NCBI RefSeq assembly: GCF_001039355.2
Contig: NW_019774625.1
Span: 579,064-643,063 of the forward strand
Reading direction: 5' to 3'
Source of the DNA: Lingula anatina
Taxonomy: Eukaryota; Brachiopoda; Lingulata; Lingulida; Lingulidae
Length of the DNA stretch: 64,000 nt
How positions within the stretch are numbered: position 1 is the stretch's first letter; each line of letters begins with the position of its first letter. Positions 38,601 through 53,600 of the stretch are shown in pieces. The notes below the pieces were generated by a model. The model ran no database searches. It worked only from the letters and a program-made list of their open reading frames with translations, and was not told where the DNA came from. The position numbers and the translations under genes were made by a program.

Positions 38601-41600
38601 CGTGGCATGGATACAAGTCTATATTCAGGATAAGATTGCTGGGCTTACAGTTGTGTCTAAGCCTGTATATAGAATGGTCCAGATTGGAGCCAAATTGGAG
38701 TTGAGTGCTAGTGTCACACAGGGAACAGATGTACAGTACAAATGGCAGTATTGTGACTTATGCCAGGAGATTGAATCACACCAACTGAATAAGATAGTAT
38801 ATTCATATAATTTGAGTGGGGTGTACACAGTGAATGTGACAGCATATAATTATGTGAGCAGCGAATCTAAGTTGTTGACTGTAGGTGTCTTTGAGTCTTT
38901 GACATCTGTTTCCATCAACAGCACATTAAAGGATGGTAAATATGCTGGAGTAGGGGACAATGTGACTTTCTATGCCAATTCTTCACCAGTGAAAATAGGT
39001 GTGGTTTTTACTTGGACAGTACGAAAAGCTGGGACTACACTTGGACAACATACAGGAGATGTTTTGACTTTCATGTTTACTTCCATTGGACAGTACCAGG
39101 TGACCTGTGCAGGTCAAGGTCATCTGAACTCCAAGGAGGCAGACTTGATGGTGGAAGTTTTCACTCATTTTTCCGGGCTCAAAATTGTTCCACACTTTTT
39201 AGCTGTGAAGTACATGCACAGAGCAACCTTTCAGGCAGAATTTACCACTGGAGGCAGCAGTGTACAGTATGCTTGGTATTTGCAAGACAACACCACCACA
39301 ATTCCTTTACCTTTTGATACCACCTCTAGAATGTCCCGTGTGTGTTCCCAATTGGGTCATTTTACCATACAAGTGCATGTGTCCAGTCCATTGGAAAGTG
39401 CCATTGCCAATGCCACCTTGATAGTTCAAATTCCTATCAATGGGATCAGCATTGAGACATCTCCCCCTATGCCATACTTTTCCTTAGGACAGACTGTGCG
39501 GTTCACAGTGCGTGTGACTAACAGTCATGCTGGCACAGTAAAGTATTATGTTCAACTCACTGATTATTCTCCATCCAAAGTATTTACAGTGCCAGAAATA
39601 CAACACACATTTAATAAACTGGGGACATTTGAGTTTCGAGTGAATGCATCCAATGAAATCAACACCTTTGATAGAACAGTGAAAGTGTATGTTCGACAGC
39701 CAATATCTGGGCTTGCTGTCAGCTCAGATAAACAATATGCTGCTGTGGGAGAAGCCATCTCTTTCCATAGTACTGTGATAAGTGGAACTGAAGTCAAATA
39801 CAGCTGGGATTTTGGAGATGGAAGTCATCTCAGCACTGTCCCCAGTAGTGTGACATATTCATTTAAGTCGCCGGGCAACTTTGTTGTCATGACAACAGCA
39901 GATAATGTGATCAGTAAGCAGAGTGAGAATGTCAGCCTTATTATCCAGGAGAGAATTGGTGGAATAGAAATCTTGGAGTGTTGTGTGAATGCCTTCCCAG
40001 TTGGCAAGCAAACAACATTCAAGGGGAGTACCAACACTGGCACTGACATGCTGTTTAGGTGAATAACTTAAAACCAAATTTCTGCAGTAATATGGTAAGA
40101 TTCTCTGTGAGATATGCACAGTGGATTTATTTTTCAAAAGAAATAGTTTTCATGGAATGCCAGATATGTATTTTGTGATTGTCTAGATGCAAAGTTTTAA
40201 CAATTCCTCTGAAAAAACATCAAAGAGTTTTTGGCCACTCATTTGAAATATTGTTGACTAGATTGCCACTTTGTTTTTATTGTCTTTTAGGTGGACTCTT
40301 GGTAAGTTGTCAGACCCCATAGTTCATATTGGTGCTGAGGTAACTCATATGTTCCCTGATCCTGGAGAGTACTTTATCAAATTGGAAGCCTGGAATTACA
40401 TCAGCTCAAAGAGCATTTCGTCCACCATAGAAGCCGAGGTCCCAGTGGAAGATTTGAAACTGGTCCCCAGGGATTCCCTCAGCTATGTCTACCTCAATGT
40501 GACCCTTCATTTTGTAGCCACTGTTGTAAGAGGGAGCAATGTCAAGTATCGTTGGTCATTGAATGATACAATGGATGTGACTTATGATCAGACGTCTTTC
40601 AATAAGACATTTTTTAACCCTGGAATCTACATGCTGGTGATCCATGCTTACAATAATGTCAGCTCCTTGACAGATGCTGTGGAATTTGAAGTCCATGCAA
40701 TCAAGTGTGATCCTCCTGTTTTACAAGTGGTTGGAAGTGGAAATGTGACCTCTTTGAAGTCGAGGAAATTATACATGGAAGTTGAATTGGACACTTTGGG
40801 CTGCACTTCATATGAAGTGGAATTCAAATGGATGTTCTTTTCTGAACCCAGTTGTAACTCAAGTCTTGTGACTCCAGTCAGTCTTCCTAGTAGCATAGTC
40901 ACTGATGTCAGCTCACTTGGACTTCCACCAAAGTCCTTAATGTATGGGCATTACTGTGTGAGAATAACAGCCTCCTATAAGGATACATCACTGTTTTCCC
41001 AAGGATTCATAGAGCTGGATATTGTTCCTTCCACACCCATTGCTATAATCATGGGAGGTACAGAGAGACTGGCTCCTACCACTGAGGATTATTACTTGAA
41101 TGCCTTCCTCTCCTATGATCCTGACTTTCCAAGAAGTGCACAGCCACCAATGACTTTCTATTGGGAATGTACCATGAAGGTTTGTTAGTTCTTACTTCCT
41201 CACATGTAATATTTTGTTTTTTTGTAATATTTCTTTATTTCTATAGCTTTGCTGCCAATGAAAACTTTGATTAATTCACTTTGCAAAGCATTTCGCAAAC
41301 ATATCTATTTTCAAGCGACCAAAAACTATTTTGGAATGACCGCAGACCAAACAAATGCCACTTTTCCTTAATTATCATGCAGCCTTCTTAGTTTGCATTA
41401 CGTCTTTATCCTTTTCAGTCTGCATTACCAGGAGCAGCCTCCTTAGGGTGTTTCTCTTCACAGACTTCAAAATCTCTGACCATACCCTCTAACACGTTAG
41501 TCCCTGATGAGACTTACCTGTTTACACTGACTATCACATCAGCTGGGAGAACTGGAACAGCAACACAGGAGGTAAGGTGTCTTGCTAACCAGAACTAGAC

Positions 41601-44600
41601 ACATTCTGCTTCAACATTCCATTATTAGGTCAATTGGCAGTTAGCTTAAATAGAAATTTATAATTGTCAGGGGCAGATCCGTAGCTATTTTCTGACAGTC
41701 TTCCAAGTTATCTTTGTTGATCCATCCTCCAATTTTGACCATCCTCCAACAGTAAAAAGAGATACCTGTCAATATAAACTTGAAAATCTGACTGTCTTCT
41801 GGAAGACCCAGAAGATGGCCTAAATCCGCTCCTGATTGTAAATTTCAAGTGATTTTTTCAGTTAAGCAGAAATTGATTAAATGGTCACTTCACTGTCTGT
41901 TATGTGATAAAAGTGGGACACATGATCTCATACTGAAAAGACCACTTTTGATTAACATTTTTTTCGTGGCATGAACATTCTTTCTGATGATTCCTGTTCA
42001 TCAGTACTACTATAAGTTCCGTATGAAAAATGCCTGTTCAGCACGAAGCAGATCTGAAATCTGATGACAAACTTTACACATTACCATCATTTATACTTTC
42101 TTCGTTTCTTAGGTCAAAACAGTAGGAGGTCCAATTCCTCTGGCCAGCATAGAGTGCTTTTCCTGTAGTGTGTCAGGTACAGACCAGATCAGCAGCAATT
42201 CTCATGTGGCCATGCTGGGTAATTGTACAAACTGTGCCCAGGGAGAGGCCATAGAGTATGGCTGGAATGTAACCAGAGAAGATGGACAACAAGTTTCACT
42301 GGATGAGAGCACCACAACAACTGGTGCAAACAAGCCAAATTTGGTCATCAGGCGTGGTGTCCTCCAAAACAGTCAGGCACATACATTTCATCTACAACTG
42401 AAAAGTAGCAATAACATGACAACTTATGCAAACTTGAAACTTAAACCAAACCAGCCTCCCAGACCAGGAAAATGCGGAATTTCTCCAAATGTTGCCACTG
42501 CCTTAGAAGAGAAAGTCAATGTGACTTGCACTGGGTGGATTGACCCGGATGGAGTTGTGCAGAATTTAGTGTACAGTATCTTTGCAGAGAACTATGAGAT
42601 GAATACAGAGAGATACAGGTTGTACAGAGGTGTAAAACCTTTCCAGGAGATTGTCTTATCTTCTTGGCCGGGGTCTGCTTTGAGGAGGAATGAAGTTCGT
42701 TTGCTGGTTTATGTGGAAGATGATAATGGAGGCAGAACATGTGGTCTCAATAGGTAAATTTAAATATTTAAATTTTTATCTTTAAGTTAAAGAATATGTC
42801 AATATTTCAAGTGTTAAGAATGTAAAATTTTACATACATGACATTGCACTGTTATGTAAGTGTATTTGAGGAAGTTTGCAAAAGAGAAATGCCAAAAATG
42901 CACTTTTGAGGTCAGAAACTCAAAAAATCATATTTGATAGAAACACAGAAAAAAATAATTTGCTGGTCTTAATGTTTGTTAATTTATTAATTAATTTAAA
43001 CTGTGGTTTTTGTGTAATGATTCACTTTTATGCCAGCTATTATTTTGTATTTTCAGCACAGTTACCATAAATGAAGCTCCTCTTATCAACAAAACCAAAA
43101 GCGAGTACCTTTTAGAAACAAGTAAGGATATTCTTCCCAGACTTACCACAGTTAGAAACCAAGACAGCCTCCTTCAGTACATCATTGCCTTAACTATGCA
43201 AGTCAACAAAGAATCTCAGGATGCAGAGCAACATGGTACCATAGCAACAGAGCTTACTGTGAGGTCAAAGGTCAGGGATGAAATAGCCACTGCCATCAGC
43301 AACTTACCATTAAATACAGTGAAGGATGCGCAGGATGTGGCTTTCAGTCTACAGCAACTAACAGTAAGAAATGATAAACTGGCTGGTATTATTTTGATAT
43401 TGTTTATGTTAACCCATACAGCAGAAATTGCATTGTGTTTATTGGGCAATTGCTATGAAGAGTGGGCCAACTTCATGTGTTAGTTGGGTACAATTAAGGC
43501 TGTCTATAATTATATTAAATTGGTGAATTATGCACATATTTAGACTGTGTAACAACACAGTTAAAGTAAGATAAACATTTATCTATATCCGTTTTTTTAA
43601 AGATATTTTCACATTATATTTTGTGGTTACAGGTTTATTTGGATGAATTTCAATCCAAGCAATGCCAAAGGTTGATAGTCCAGACTCTTGAGCGGCTTGA
43701 CCAGGTTCTTCAGTCCTCAGTAACTCAAGGCATGGATAGTGATGAATTTGCCATAACATCTCTTTTAACCACTTTATCCAATGTGATTGAGGCTGCCAAT
43801 TTGGCTGTGTATTATCCTGACAAAGTGCCAGTGCTGACACCTATTGAACAAACTGTTGGGAATGGCTCCAAAGGGCTGCCCAACATTGGGGCCCAGAAGG
43901 GGGCCAGTTCTTACACTGAGGAGACACACAGGGAGTACGTGGTGGGGAGAGCATTGAAACAGACTGAAAATTTAGTTGCTGTGGTGCTTAGAACACAAGT
44001 CTTAAATGAGAAGGAAGTGACATTGGCTGTTGGGGATATGAAAATTGCAGGCAGGAGAACAGTGGCCACTGATATTTGGCAAGAGAGAAGCACATATGGG
44101 ATCAATTTTGTGTTACCCGATAATCTTCTAGGGGACTTACAGGCAAATGATGAAGTCTTACAGATAATGTTTGTTATGCCCAAGAATCCATTTACATGGG
44201 GATATGTTCGACCTATGAATGTCACTTCAAGGGTGCCTGGTTTAGCTTTTAAATACCCAGATGGAAGGGATATCACTGTGAACAATCTAATGCCTCATCG
44301 TAGGCTGAAAGTTCTTATGTTTGGCTCCAGTAACCTTAACAGTTCGGCTGTGGTATTTGATGGGAGGTTGGTTGGGAGTGCTGCCTATGATCCATTACAG
44401 GACATGAAGTACGTTCGGAGAAGTGTGTTGGCTGAAGATGGAGTTAAAGTGGTGTTGAATACTACAGGAATCAAGGACACTGCTGCAGCATTGCATGTAC
44501 AAATAAGGTAATAATAGTTTAACAGCTGCTGCTTCAGTGTGCTAAATGATAGCTCTCTTCTCAGTAGAATGAGACCCCATTCCCAGAGACACCATTGGTA

Positions 44601-47600
44601 AACATGAATTGACCCAACTCATTGGGGACTCTCACTGACTGCAATCAGCTTAACTGAAGGACACGCCTCCTCCTAGCATTAAGTAGAACACAGCAAAGCT
44701 GCTGATTATTCAAAGACATTGGAAACAAGAGGAGGCTTTAAGCTGATTGCAGTCAGCAAGAGTCCCTTCAGATTTAGGTCAACCTGTGTAGACTGATTGT
44801 GTCTATGGGAATGAGGTCTAAGTGCTACATCAGGAAACTTCTTAAGTCGCAGTATACGTAGTTATTAATTAGTAAATAATGCAGTATTTTAACAGTTTTC
44901 TATTTACTTGTGATTTTGTTTTGTAATTCTGTTGACATTACATTAAATGTTTATATTATTTAAACATGCTAATGACTTATATAATATGACATCAGAATGG
45001 CTGGGTTCTTTTGTAGATTTACTGTTCGACCAAATATGACTGCTCCAGATAATTCTGAAAATGATGTTTTCCTGGATGCCTTTCTGGGGAAAAATTATGA
45101 GCCAACAGCATCCAAGTATGAAGAAAAACTTAAGGTATCATGGGAAGATATGGCAAAAGGCAAGGATCACAGGAAGTACACAATCTTTGTAGAAGCAAGG
45201 TATGAAATGTTTTTCTTGATAAGTTGGAAATTATCTTTTGGACCTGCATTTATCAGAGCTGTAGTAAAATGAAAAACATGATTGTGTAATATTATGTTTT
45301 GGCTTGCTGAAAATTAACGCTTGCTCACAACATCAAAAGACTGATGGTGACTCTATAGTATTTAGGATAAATTTGGCATTAGTGCTTTCCAACAACATTA
45401 AGTTAGCTGACAAAAAAAATTTTTCCATTGAATAATTTTTCACTTGAAGTATCTTTGATTGACTGAAAGCTCTTCTTTTGAACAACATAATGTGTGGAAA
45501 AATATTTTCTTTGCACATCTTTCAGCTATTTTAATCCCAATGCCAGCTACCAGTTGGTCCTAGAAAACAGAGGTGTTCACCATGCTGTTAATGTGGCCAT
45601 TGGACTCTATGTAACAAGCTGCCAGTTTTACAATGAACTCAATAACACCTGGGACACTGGTGGTTGTGAACCAGATGCAGAATCTGTGGCAGCATGCTCA
45701 GTGTGCCTGTGCAACCACCTGACCTCCTTTGGTGCTAGTGTGCTTGTCACACCTAACGCAATTAAGTTCCAGGATTTGGCTGTAAGTGTTACAACCCAAC
45801 ACATTATTGTGAAGGGCTATGTGCAAGAGCTGTTGAGCAAGAATAGCATTTTATTTTTGAATTACATTTCATATCTAAATGCAGATAATTCGCAAAATGA
45901 GTAATAAAATTGTTATTTTTGACTTCCCTATTTGCTTTTTTATGTTAAGGGTCACTATACACTGTATAAGTCAAATAAATAATGAAATCTCAAAAAAGTT
46001 GGATACTTTACTTTGTCCCAGCTGTACAGAGGCCTGTTAATTATACTATGGCAAAAACAACAGTGAAAAAAACTAGAATATTTTTAGAACTGTGATAAGT
46101 AATGCACATGATTTTTTCACATGTACATACTCTGTATTTTTTTCCTTTTCAGAGACTTGATATAAGGGAGAACCCAGTAGCCCTAATAACAGTGTGTGTA
46201 GTTGGTGCAGTGTACATACTGTGTGTGATACTAGCCAGGCGGTGGGACCTGGCAGACTTCATGAAGGTCAGCGTGGTACCATTGTGTGGCAGAGATGGTG
46301 TCTACAGATATGAAATTGTGGTTATCACTGGGAGACAGAGAGGGGCAGGTAATTACTGCACTAGGACCATAAATTTTATGCATTTTTACTTACAATTTTA
46401 ATATATTCTTAAAGTAGGAGTTGGGCATAGAACCCACATTATAATGCTTTTCTAAAAGTGGAAAACCATGTCTAAAAAGGCTATCATAAAGGTGTTTTGA
46501 GTACATACTGCTATTTCCAGGAACTTCTGCACATGTTGGTGTACGTCTCTACGGAGAAAATGCCAAAAGTGAACCACAACATTTAAATCAAGTAGGAGCT
46601 TTCCAGAGGAACAGCAGAGATGTTTTCATCATTGCGTCAGATATAAACCTAGGAGATATCTATAAACTACGCATCTGGCATGACAACACCAGTTTGAACC
46701 CAGCTTGGTTTGTGTCAAGAGTTGTGGTGAGAGATTTACAAACTAACCAGAAATACCAGTTTATACTGGACTGTTGGCTGTCTTTGGAGGCAGAGGAACC
46801 AACTATTGAAAAGGAGGTGCTGGTGGCAAGTAGGTTGAAGATTTGTGGTATTTTGTCTTCTGATGTGACCGTAGAATTATTTTTATCAGCAGTAAAATTT
46901 TATGAATTACAGAGTTTGAAACTCTACTAGAACCATCAAAAATACATATAGATGTTAGAAAATACTCTTGCAGTTAGAAGTTATTTTGTAAATTGACATT
47001 TTTTCTAATTTTTTAAAAATCTGCTACATGATATGATATTTAAAATAAAATAAAGCTGATTGAAATTTTAATGTGTCTTTTTTTGCTAATCATGTTAAAT
47101 ATATGTTTATAGATGCTGAAGAGCTGAACAATTTTTCCACCATATTTGGCAGTGAGGCATCCAAAGGTTGGTCACAGCGCCACCTATGGTTGTCAACCTT
47201 CGAAAGGCCTACAGGAACAAGTTTTACACGGGTTCAGCGTGTCACCAGTTGTGTCACCTTCCTCTACACCTTTATGTGTGTTAATGCCATGTGGTACGGA
47301 TTGCTCAAGACTGATTATATAGATGTCGACTTGAACTTTGAGATGGTCTTTGGTTTTGAATATTTTTCTTGGGAAGAGATTGTGGTAGGAGTTGTTTCCA
47401 GTGTTATAGTGTTCCCTGTGAACTTGGTACTCATACAGATGTTTGCAAGTAGCAGGCATAAGGTAAGATCTGTTGTTGTTGTCATATAATAACAAAAAGC
47501 GTTTATTCTTCAACAAATATCTGTGCCCAGTGACATAACTTTTCTTGAACTGATGGTAGTTTGAAAGTGCAAATCCAACAATTTAATAGTACTTATCCTT

Positions 47601-50600
47601 TAAATCTGTGATGTCTTTTTTATATAGATTAAAGTTAATGCAATTGGGTGAGTTATATACTAACTTTATACATACATTATCAAGCTTACAAGATTGGACA
47701 AGAAGCCACAGACTGCTCAGACCATAGAAATAGAGGCTATGTGTGAGATGGACTCTCAGGGAGGGAGTTTACTGGAAAAGAAGGGAAGAATAGCACCACC
47801 TGACATACTGCAGTTGGGTGATAGGGAAAGCACAGTGGACTCTGCACAGGTCAGTTCCACCCCAGATTTTAAATCATATCTTGTAATATATTTTTTTTTA
47901 TATGAAAGGTTTGTTTTCTCCAGCCAAATTGAATGAATGGCAATGGTGTTTGCCTTACCTCTGTACAGACATTTTCAACTGCTACTTGTCTGCTGTCTTC
48001 CCCAGAGCTGTTGTCCTTGTTTGACTATTAGCTGGAGACTAAGATGCCATTCTCATAGATTTTAGATCGATCTATCCCTGTGGGGAGTCTCACTAGATTA
48101 CTGTCAGCTTAGCTGGCTTAAGAGTCTGTCCCTCCTACTAAAAGCTGTAAGGGGGTAATTAACTATGGTGCGCGCTCGGCTGACTGCAATTTAGCGTGAA
48201 CCCCCAGGGAGTTAGGTCGATCTAAATCCAAATCTCTGGATCGATCTAAATCTCTGGGAATGCACCCTAAGTCAAAATGACATTATAGACTGGACTTTGC
48301 CTTGCTGACCCCTACCCCTTCTATCTCGGTTCATAAAGTCAATGCATTCATCCTTATTATAGACTAAATTAAAGATTCAAGCATCTTACTCGGTTTTTTT
48401 TTCATATAAACAGGCCATTGGACCCCTAAGAAGAACAAATGGACAGTTTCGCTTGAAGCGTGAAGTGAGTGTAGATGACAGCTGGAGGGACACAGACTCT
48501 GGAAGTGGGATATACAGCAACAGGGATGATAGCTCTGTCAGGGTAGGTATACCAAACACAAAATGCCTTTCATGAATGTGCCCTTTTTTCTGTTTGCAAA
48601 GATCTGACAGCTTGCGATCAGGTCTATAGTTGTTTTTATTTTTTATCTGGTAATAAATATGTCTTGAAACCTTAAGTTTTATCATTTTTCTTTATTAACT
48701 AGGTATCAGGCATCACTGGACTAAGCATTATACATTATATCTTGTTTTTCATAGAGCAATTGCAATCATGACAAAATGTGGGCGTCATATGAAGGTATAA
48801 TGAGTTGGCCAGACGGCATTCCAGGAGATCATGTGACCAGTGGGGGCTCCCTGAGAGGCAAACCCTCTTATATGCCTCTTGAAAAACTAAAGGTATTGAA
48901 TGGTGATTTGATCATATGGTTTTATGAAAGTTTAAACAGATGACTATTAACTATTTATGATGTTTGTTACATATATGAATTATTCATTTTATGTGTTTAA
49001 GAGGGATTGGTAGCCTTAAATTTTGAAATGAAGCATATGAAACATTTAGATTAAAAAAATGAATATAAGTTTTCTTTGTTTTTTCATCAGGAAGAGCCAG
49101 AAGAAACTGAAGAAAACGAAGTAGACAAAAATATTCTTAAAAGGTACACCATGTCAAAAATTTTATCAGATGTTGTATGCTGACAGCAGATAAATTGGAG
49201 TGCTTTGGAAAAAATGTTACTGTGTTGAAAAATTCTCAACTCCAATAATGATTTTTTTCAGTTTGTCTGTATTATTTTTCAGGACCCGTCCTGTCCAGAG
49301 AAATAGCAGCAACAGGCTCCCTCCCAGAGATGAGGCACAGCTGCCAGAAAGTGAAAGGTGAAAGAACTGCCATCATTCAAACTTTTAAGAGCTCTTTTTA
49401 CTGTACAGCAACACATATAGCACGAAAATTGTTCAGTCTGCTTCAGCTGTGTACCTTCAAGCACTTTCGACTGTAACAAAATTATGTGTATAATATGCAA
49501 GTTATCAGTTATCATTTTTTAAATTTTCAGCAGACCTGGGGCTCCTACCCCAGCAACCATTCATCGTAAAAGCTGGGACCAGATCACATGGCCTTCAGCT
49601 AGGTCCAGGTCCTCCAGTCTAAAGAAACAGAGTAGTATTGAAACATTTGAAAGCAGCTCATTTGGTCAGAGTTTACGCTCTCATGCTATTAGGTCACTGG
49701 GTAAGTATTGCACTGTTCTTACATTTGTATATTTTTTCTTACACAAATAATGTTCATCCTTTATGAATGGACATTAAAAATTTTAACATTTTTATTTTTT
49801 TTTTCCATATTTGATATACATTGTTTTGTTTTATCTATTGGATTAATTATCAAGCAAAACTGTCACATGTCAAAGATAATAATATATATTCATGACTTTG
49901 AAAACTGTAATTATGATCACAGAAGAAAATCATTTCATGACATGAAAAAGAAAGAATACCATAGCCTCTATCATGATAATCTTGAAATAAAAGGAAAAAT
50001 AACATTGTGACTACTTTTTCTTTTTAGGTCGCAGCATGTCTACCCCATACATTCCTGCCCTGCCCTCTGGAAGAACATGTCGTCTGCCTCACTGCTGTAT
50101 CTACCTAGCCTACCTTTTGTGCTTTGCCCTGTCTGGCCTGTCCATACTGGTCATACTGCTGTATGGACATAAGTTTGGAAGAGATGTTGCACTAAGGTGG
50201 CTAATCTCCCTAGCATTTAGTTTTGTTCAGTCAGCTTTCATAACAGAGCCACTTAAGGTTAGTGGAGTGATTTTTCTTGATAGGCTTTATTGCATAACAC
50301 ACACACACACATGGGCTTTGACCAGCATACCCAAACAGTTTTTTTTCAACTGAATGTCTACTAAATTGATAAGTGATTGAATGATAAAATTTTTTGTTAC
50401 CAACATTTTATTATTTCAGTCATGATAGGTAAATTTGTCAACACTGATAATTTTAGTGATATACTTTTCTTTGGTTAAATGGCATAATACCCTCTTATTG
50501 CACAATCAGTACTACTGACAACACTATCACCTTTTTTAAAAATATTTTTTGTAGGTAGTTTTTATAGCACTTTTCCTAGCTGCAATTAGCAAGAAACATG

Positions 50601-53600
50601 ATCCAACTGAAGAAGGGAATCTTGAGGTTCTGCCAACAATTGAAACCAACGAAAAAATAAAGGTAGAAATTGTAATTTGTATTAATTGTATTACACTGAA
50701 AATATACCTACATAGATACACATATGTAGGTACAGTTGTGCCACTATCCCACAGAGTGAATCCTAGCTTACTGCTGCACTTTTGTTTTCATTTGATTTAT
50801 AATTATTTACTTGATCCCTCTAACAGGTAATCATACCATATTTTCAACATAGAAGTAGGGAAGGTCAGTTAAATTAAAATTTAGGTTTGTAACAGTAAAT
50901 TTGTTGAGTGGTTTTACTTAGAAAATATTATGGTGCTTATTTGTTAATTTTTTCTCAGGATGTCAAGTTTAAGCCTGTGAGTGGGTTTGCATTGATCCAA
51001 GCACAAGAAGAGGCGCAGAAGAAAAAGCGTATTCATGTCCTAATCCGGCAAACAGTAGTATACTTCATCTTCATTTGGTTAGTTTTGGTCATAAATTATG
51101 CTAATCATGACCAAATGGCTTACCACATGACTAGAGTCTTAGATGTTGCTTTTGTGAAGGCTTCATTTGGGAGTGCAAGGGAATCTTTTTCTAATATCAC
51201 AAGGTATGTATATGTGCAAGCATGGAATAAGAAATATATTTGCACATGGAATGAAATATGATTTAATAAATAAATAGATGAACAAATGAATACATATGCA
51301 ACTGTATGAAGGAATAACAGATGGATAAATTGGCAGTGAACAGGTATATAAGTGGAAGCTATCACACATGAAATTATTGATTTTGTCTTTTTTATGTGTA
51401 TGTTGAAAGAAATTTCTTATTATAGTGTGGAGACATTTTGGCAGTGGGCAGACACTGTACTGGCTCCAAGTTTGCAAGGCATCAATTTGTATGAGGAAGA
51501 GTTTGAAGGTCATTTAATTGGTAATGTGCAGATGGTTCAGGTCAGAAACAAACAAGGTAATACTGTGCCCTATGCTTTGACACTTTAAGTCAGGCAAAAT
51601 CAACAAGTTGGTTAACATCCCACAATTCTGTGAATAGGGTAGATAGACAACATTTAATTTTGATTTTTTTTTTAATATGTATTTAAAAAGGAAACAGGCA
51701 TTGCAGTTTATATTTAATGTCAGTTGTTCATTTTTAATTGGGAAGAAGTATAAGATCCACATTGTGGTGGATTTTTAAGCATCAAAACAACAACATTAAG
51801 ATTTTCCATGGATCAGTTGGAATTTTTTTCCACTTACCAAACTAGTGCCCAATGCATTATTTCATTCAGAAAAAAGGAACAAAAAAATCAGATTTCCTCA
51901 AATTTTGGGTGGGTCATGCAGGGAATCAACTTATCAGTTTTGACTGGCTTTGCTATATGTGTCAGTTCTGTAAAGCCTGACAATTGAATTATTTTGTGTA
52001 ACGAAAACAGAAACCTTTATTATTCACAAAGCACTTTATCCACTTTTGGTATTTTAATGACAAATTGAAATTTACACACTTTAGAAGTATGAAAACGGTG
52101 TCCCAACAAGTTGTTTTTATCAATGCTTGTAAGGTAGAAACACTGGGTAAAGCATATAAAAGACAACTATGAGATACATGAATGTGATTATGACATAAAA
52201 AACAGAACCCTTTGACTTTTATTGCAGCCACCTGTGAAATACGTCAAGTGTTTCCAGCCCTTCACCTTTCCACTTTTCCTCCTGGTGGTTGCTATAGAGA
52301 CGGCTCATGGGCAGAAGACATGGTGGATTATAGGGAAGAATGGAAGCAAAAGAGCAAAAATGGAACTAACTGGAAATACTTTTTAGCTGATGAGATTGAC
52401 AGGTGTGACAGTTATTTTATTTTTTAAGAAAAGCGTTTTTAAAAGTTAAAAAAACATTCTTACACATAGATATGTATTGCAGGTAAAAAGTCAAAAATAT
52501 TGATATGAAGAAAAAAAACAGGATAAGAAAATTGCTCTGCCTTTACCTAGCTACATGGACAAATTTTGATCATGGAAATATATTTGAAAATGAAATATAA
52601 CCACACAAAAGCAAAAATTGGAAAGTGTTGAGCATGAAATTATCTGTCCTTAGTTATCAACATTTAAACTTATACACCTTTTGCTTTCTTTTCCAGCTTG
52701 CCACTTATGGGTAGGTTACAGTGGTATCATGGTGGCGGTTATGTACAGACATTACAGCATGGAGACAACAAAACTCTCAATGACACTTTGACACAGACAC
52801 AGTGTCTCAGGGACCATAGTTGGTTAGATGAAAGGTAGAAATCTTTTATCATTACAGTGTTTTAGAAGTAAAATTCAGAAACATGTTTGTATGTTCAACT
52901 TTAGAATAATTATGCTTTATGTTTTATGTTAAAATAAATAAGCCAACACCAAAGAAAAAATCTTGTCAAACAAAAATGGCCTGCCTTAAGGTATGAAAAA
53001 TTGTCATTATTATGTATGAATATAAAAAATAGCAATTTAAAGAATATCAGTAAAGTTGATATTGGTAAATGAAGAAATTCACAGCTGCCCTTTTTCAAAA
53101 GTCAGCAAATATCATTTATTAAAATAACATTCTGTTTTGCATTTTTTTCTATGTTACAGGACAAGAGCTGTGGTAGTGTACTTCACTGTTTATAATGCAA
53201 ATCTGAATCTGTATTCAAGTGCCACATTGTTGGTGGAATTTCCTTTGCCAGGTAAGGTATTGTTTTAGCAAATGATATTGTTTGAGCAGTGTTATTAAAA
53301 AGAATACTTATCTTTATATGATGTGTGATATTTAGTCTGAAAAAAAAAAGTAATTTGAATTGACTGCATCAAAATTTGTGTAAAATTTTCATTGATGCCT
53401 TTTGAAGTAAGTTTTTAGAGGTTTTTAATTGCATTTAATTTTACGCTCCTCGCTCTGTACATTATTTAATGATGAGAATTTATAACCATTATTGCAAAGA
53501 AGTTATTACTTCTTAAAAGTTCCATTATGCCTCGGCTTGCCAGCATGTTATATCATGATTACTTCCAGGTTCAGCTGTAACTAGCCATTGGATTTCAACC

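Noticed and set aside
43911-44285. 124-codon minus-strand ORF
   Set aside because: Antisense to PKD1 exon 12, which has clear homology and splice sites.
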